In this document: positions 6,801-7,205 of the stretch, in pieces
Layout: the number at the start of each line of letters is the position of its first letter
Numbering within the stretch: the first letter of the stretch is position 1
Source of the DNA: Planctomycetota bacterium
GTDB taxonomy: Bacteria; Planctomycetota; SZUA-567
NCBI GenBank assembly: GCA_020860865.1
Contig: JAJBTL010000063.1
Coordinates: 3,101-10,305, forward strand
Length of the DNA: 7,205 bases
Reading direction: 5' to 3'
Translations under genes and position numbers: made by a program
Notes under the pieces: model-generated
Told to the model about the DNA's origin: nothing
The model's input: only the letters and a program-made list of their open reading frames with translations
Database searches by the model: none

Positions 6801-7066
6801 CCCCTATCATCCTGGCCGCCGTCATGTCGCCCGGCACGGACGAGGGCGAAGTCCGCGAACGGAACGCCAATGTCTATCGCCGCCAGGGCGGCAAGCGGCG
6901 TCCGGCGGAGATTACCGAAAACGAACCGATCTCGCCCCGCCTGGTGCTGGACGCGTCCGTCATGGTGCCGCCGGCCGGCGGGGCTGTGCCCCGGACCGAG
7001 GTGCGGCTGCCGATGTCGTCCCGAGGCCTCGGCGTGGCGGACGGGTACCGTTCTCCGCAACGCTGA
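3878..7066 (+). CDS. Secreted protein with N-terminal OB-like domain, TPR array and long acidic/proline-rich tail
   Basis: The start ATG has GGAGG 7 nt upstream. Residues 1-25 are a signal peptide (RR, hydrophobic 8-23, APA cleavage near 25), so the 1062-residue protein is exported. C16 in LVVC is a poor lipobox. Residues 44-157 look like a compact beta-rich domain: SPREYLERDV start, VNFAVWPD, LPTLYVAK, then LLAVTGRVLNVYAGYPWIQI. This resembles OB-like modules (strand, 'V-x-G-x-V', 'PWI-x-I') of PVC bacterial secreted proteins. Residues 175-497 hold about eight TPR helix pairs; the clearest are 204-237, 238-271, 272-305, 428-456 and 462-495. Residues 515-645 are highly acidic and Ala/Val-rich, with a 10-residue duplication at 551-570. 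From 646 to the end it is proline-rich and disordered-looking, with an ordered-seeming patch at 698-760 (GDGVYLTEDDL, GAWVVVATD, TWFTPEG). The C-terminus turns basic (about 992-1010). TPRs are protein-binding scaffolds; an envelope assembly role is only inferred. Product name and symbol are unknown. Confidence 0.88.
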   Translation: MRRQSLHILLLSLVVCLFAAAAAPAAQRTARRFGKQEAERKSYSLDDIMESPREYLERDVLFYCRFATTSNLFKNVNTRFNSTQHVNFAVWPDKAILWEESGRKNVLPTLYVAKNDPDTLEMLRTVKKYELLAVTGRVLNVYAGYPWIQITKIERIEKPSERLCEQVIEHMQSGHEALRAEAGGAAARHYEQALTMGLPCEFRAKAYEQLAHAYLLDNRLDLARDYLRQAVELNRNDPILHLALADVTLRMGDPGEAIAHSQFALERSGKYPQAYGIMGEALSLLGDYAKAFSNLNTAAGTPGITPREKAMVNVRRARIYARSGREPDAARLYVALSEPGEILSSDPAIHAEIGLFYERMFLMTGEARYLDSALAAFEESARLGRVNPAMYYNAAEVEFRRQRLDDGEDFGKVVQLMEKVYQIEPDYAAARVLEGRLLYHLGNVEEAEFRYQSVSGRIGEDAMALLALAEAYIDLDQTEAAARAVERARMLEPWNERVQAIGEFLVDTSLLAVVEPAAVVVDEADVIYDEDGYPVEVQVFDEDTPVAAAAGFDDGIDGVDGFDDGFADVDGVIAADAGALDDQVYLAAGDDTAVTDEVADESAISLADAAIQLDSAIARAEAAAIADAILHASGEAVEEDVVEETVAETPVAPTPEPVATALPRTRAQSVAPEKPATSLSPEAPTPASEPVVASVTVPVVKTLKNGDGVYLTEDDLSSPLAQAVNEGAWVVVATDTTGEWVPADGVVITPPPATVTWFTPEGLTADSGAAEEESRPFVGVYQSSVPAAPVNPLRPAPASGNPGDAVRPGDSAAPQEYQTSRAPEMPAGYGGGNGRLPMTRVTLPPALGVQPGKTADSEYQDDYFTLERFGLAEIQTEVKPLHFGYQTGDAPELTPAARVQPEKDDGFNPEFGSNFDWNAAPLETPTRETFLQVGQAVRADNAYAMLPPPGNQAKQRHDGDMAKIPPAFSFSSDDSPIILAAVMSPGTDEGEVRERNANVYRRQGGKRRPAEITENEPISPRLVLDASVMVPPAGGAVPRTEVRLPMSSRGLGVADGYRSPQR
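5528..5587 (+). repeat. Two 30-bp tandem units encoding an Asp/Gly-rich decapeptide
   Basis: The 14-base string GGGTTTGACGACGG occurs at 5528-5541 and again at 5558-5571, exactly 30 bp apart and in frame. The units encode GFDDGIDGVD and GFDDGFADVD (residues 551-570). Acid-rich DxDG-like spacing could bind divalent cations, but no full EF-hand or dockerin loop is present. Confidence 0.7.
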
Positions 7067-7085
7067 GGCGGTTATAGCAATTTAA

Positions 7086-7103
7086 GAATTTTCGTGAAAA
7101 TTC
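7086..7103. repeat. AT-rich inverted repeat after the TPR gene
   Basis: GAATTTT and AAAATTC form a perfect 7-bp stem around CGTG, about 20 nt after the stop at 7066. The stem is AT-only apart from its end pair and contrasts with the GC-rich surroundings. It is too weak and lacks a T-tail to be a clear terminator; it may protect the transcript end. Confidence 0.45.
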
Positions 7104-7119
7104 CGAGTTAGTCGAATCC

Positions 7120-7140
7120 AGTCGCTCGCGGGCGCTTTTT
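7120..7140 (+). terminator. Possible intrinsic terminator of the TPR gene
   Basis: A short GC-rich stem (AG-CGC with GCG-CT, one bulged T) around TCGCGG is followed directly by five Ts at 7136-7140. The stem is only about 5 bp, so it is weak, but the T-run and distance (about 55 nt after the stop) fit a terminator. Confidence 0.4.
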
Positions 7141-7157
7141 CCAAACCACCGGAAAAA
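7136..7157. repeat. Second inverted repeat in the 3' flank of the TPR gene
   Basis: TTTTTCC and GGAAAAA form a perfect 7-bp stem around AAACCACC. Its left arm overlaps the T-run of the proposed terminator, so the two structures would compete. No gene is seen from 7067 to the window end. Confidence 0.4.
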
Positions 7158-7205
7158 TCACCCTACCGCTCCTTCCAGCGCCTAACCCGGATTTTCACAG
7201 AATTT

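Noticed and set aside
6026..7060. 344-codon minus-strand open frame opposite the TPR protein tail
   Set aside because: Arg/His/Gly-rich shadow typical of GC-rich antisense frames. The plus frame keeps a continuous product with its signal peptide and stop.

Overview
The window is GC-rich bacterial DNA with conventional Shine-Dalgarno sites. It most resembles the PVC superphylum (Lentisphaerae, Kiritimatiellae, Verrucomicrobia or Planctomycetes). That guess rests on protein style: a large secreted protein built from autotransporter-associated beta-strand repeats, a PHP-domain phosphoesterase, and a secreted OB-like plus TPR protein with a long acidic/proline-rich tail. No rRNA or other marker is present, so the phylum is an inference.

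Layout: positions 1-1833 (minus strand) hold the N-terminal 611 codons of a surface or secreted beta-helix repeat protein, cut by the left edge of the window. Its upstream gap (1834-2356) carries a good sigma70-like promoter at 2014-2043, a perfect 14-bp palindrome just upstream of it (candidate operator), a hairpin in the leader, and a perfect 13-bp hairpin that probably terminates the next gene. A PHP-domain metallophosphoesterase lies at 2357-3055 (minus). Across a 246-bp divergent spacer, a 114-residue protein at 3302-3646 (plus) has features recalling the Janus/Ocnus (phosphohistidine phosphatase) fold. A probable terminator follows at 3740-3764. Then comes a 1062-residue secreted TPR protein at 3878-7066 (plus), followed by a cluster of small inverted repeats, one with a T5 tail.

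No clear pathway joins the genes. Two encode predicted exported proteins, which suggests envelope or surface roles, and the two small cytosolic proteins share a divergent control region. There is no CRISPR array, tRNA, rRNA, insertion sequence or recognisable defence system. The most useful leads are the possible Janus/Ocnus relative opposite the PHP gene, the promoter-plus-palindrome in front of the repeat protein, the sharp composition change inside that protein's repeat block, and the unusual domain order of the TPR protein.
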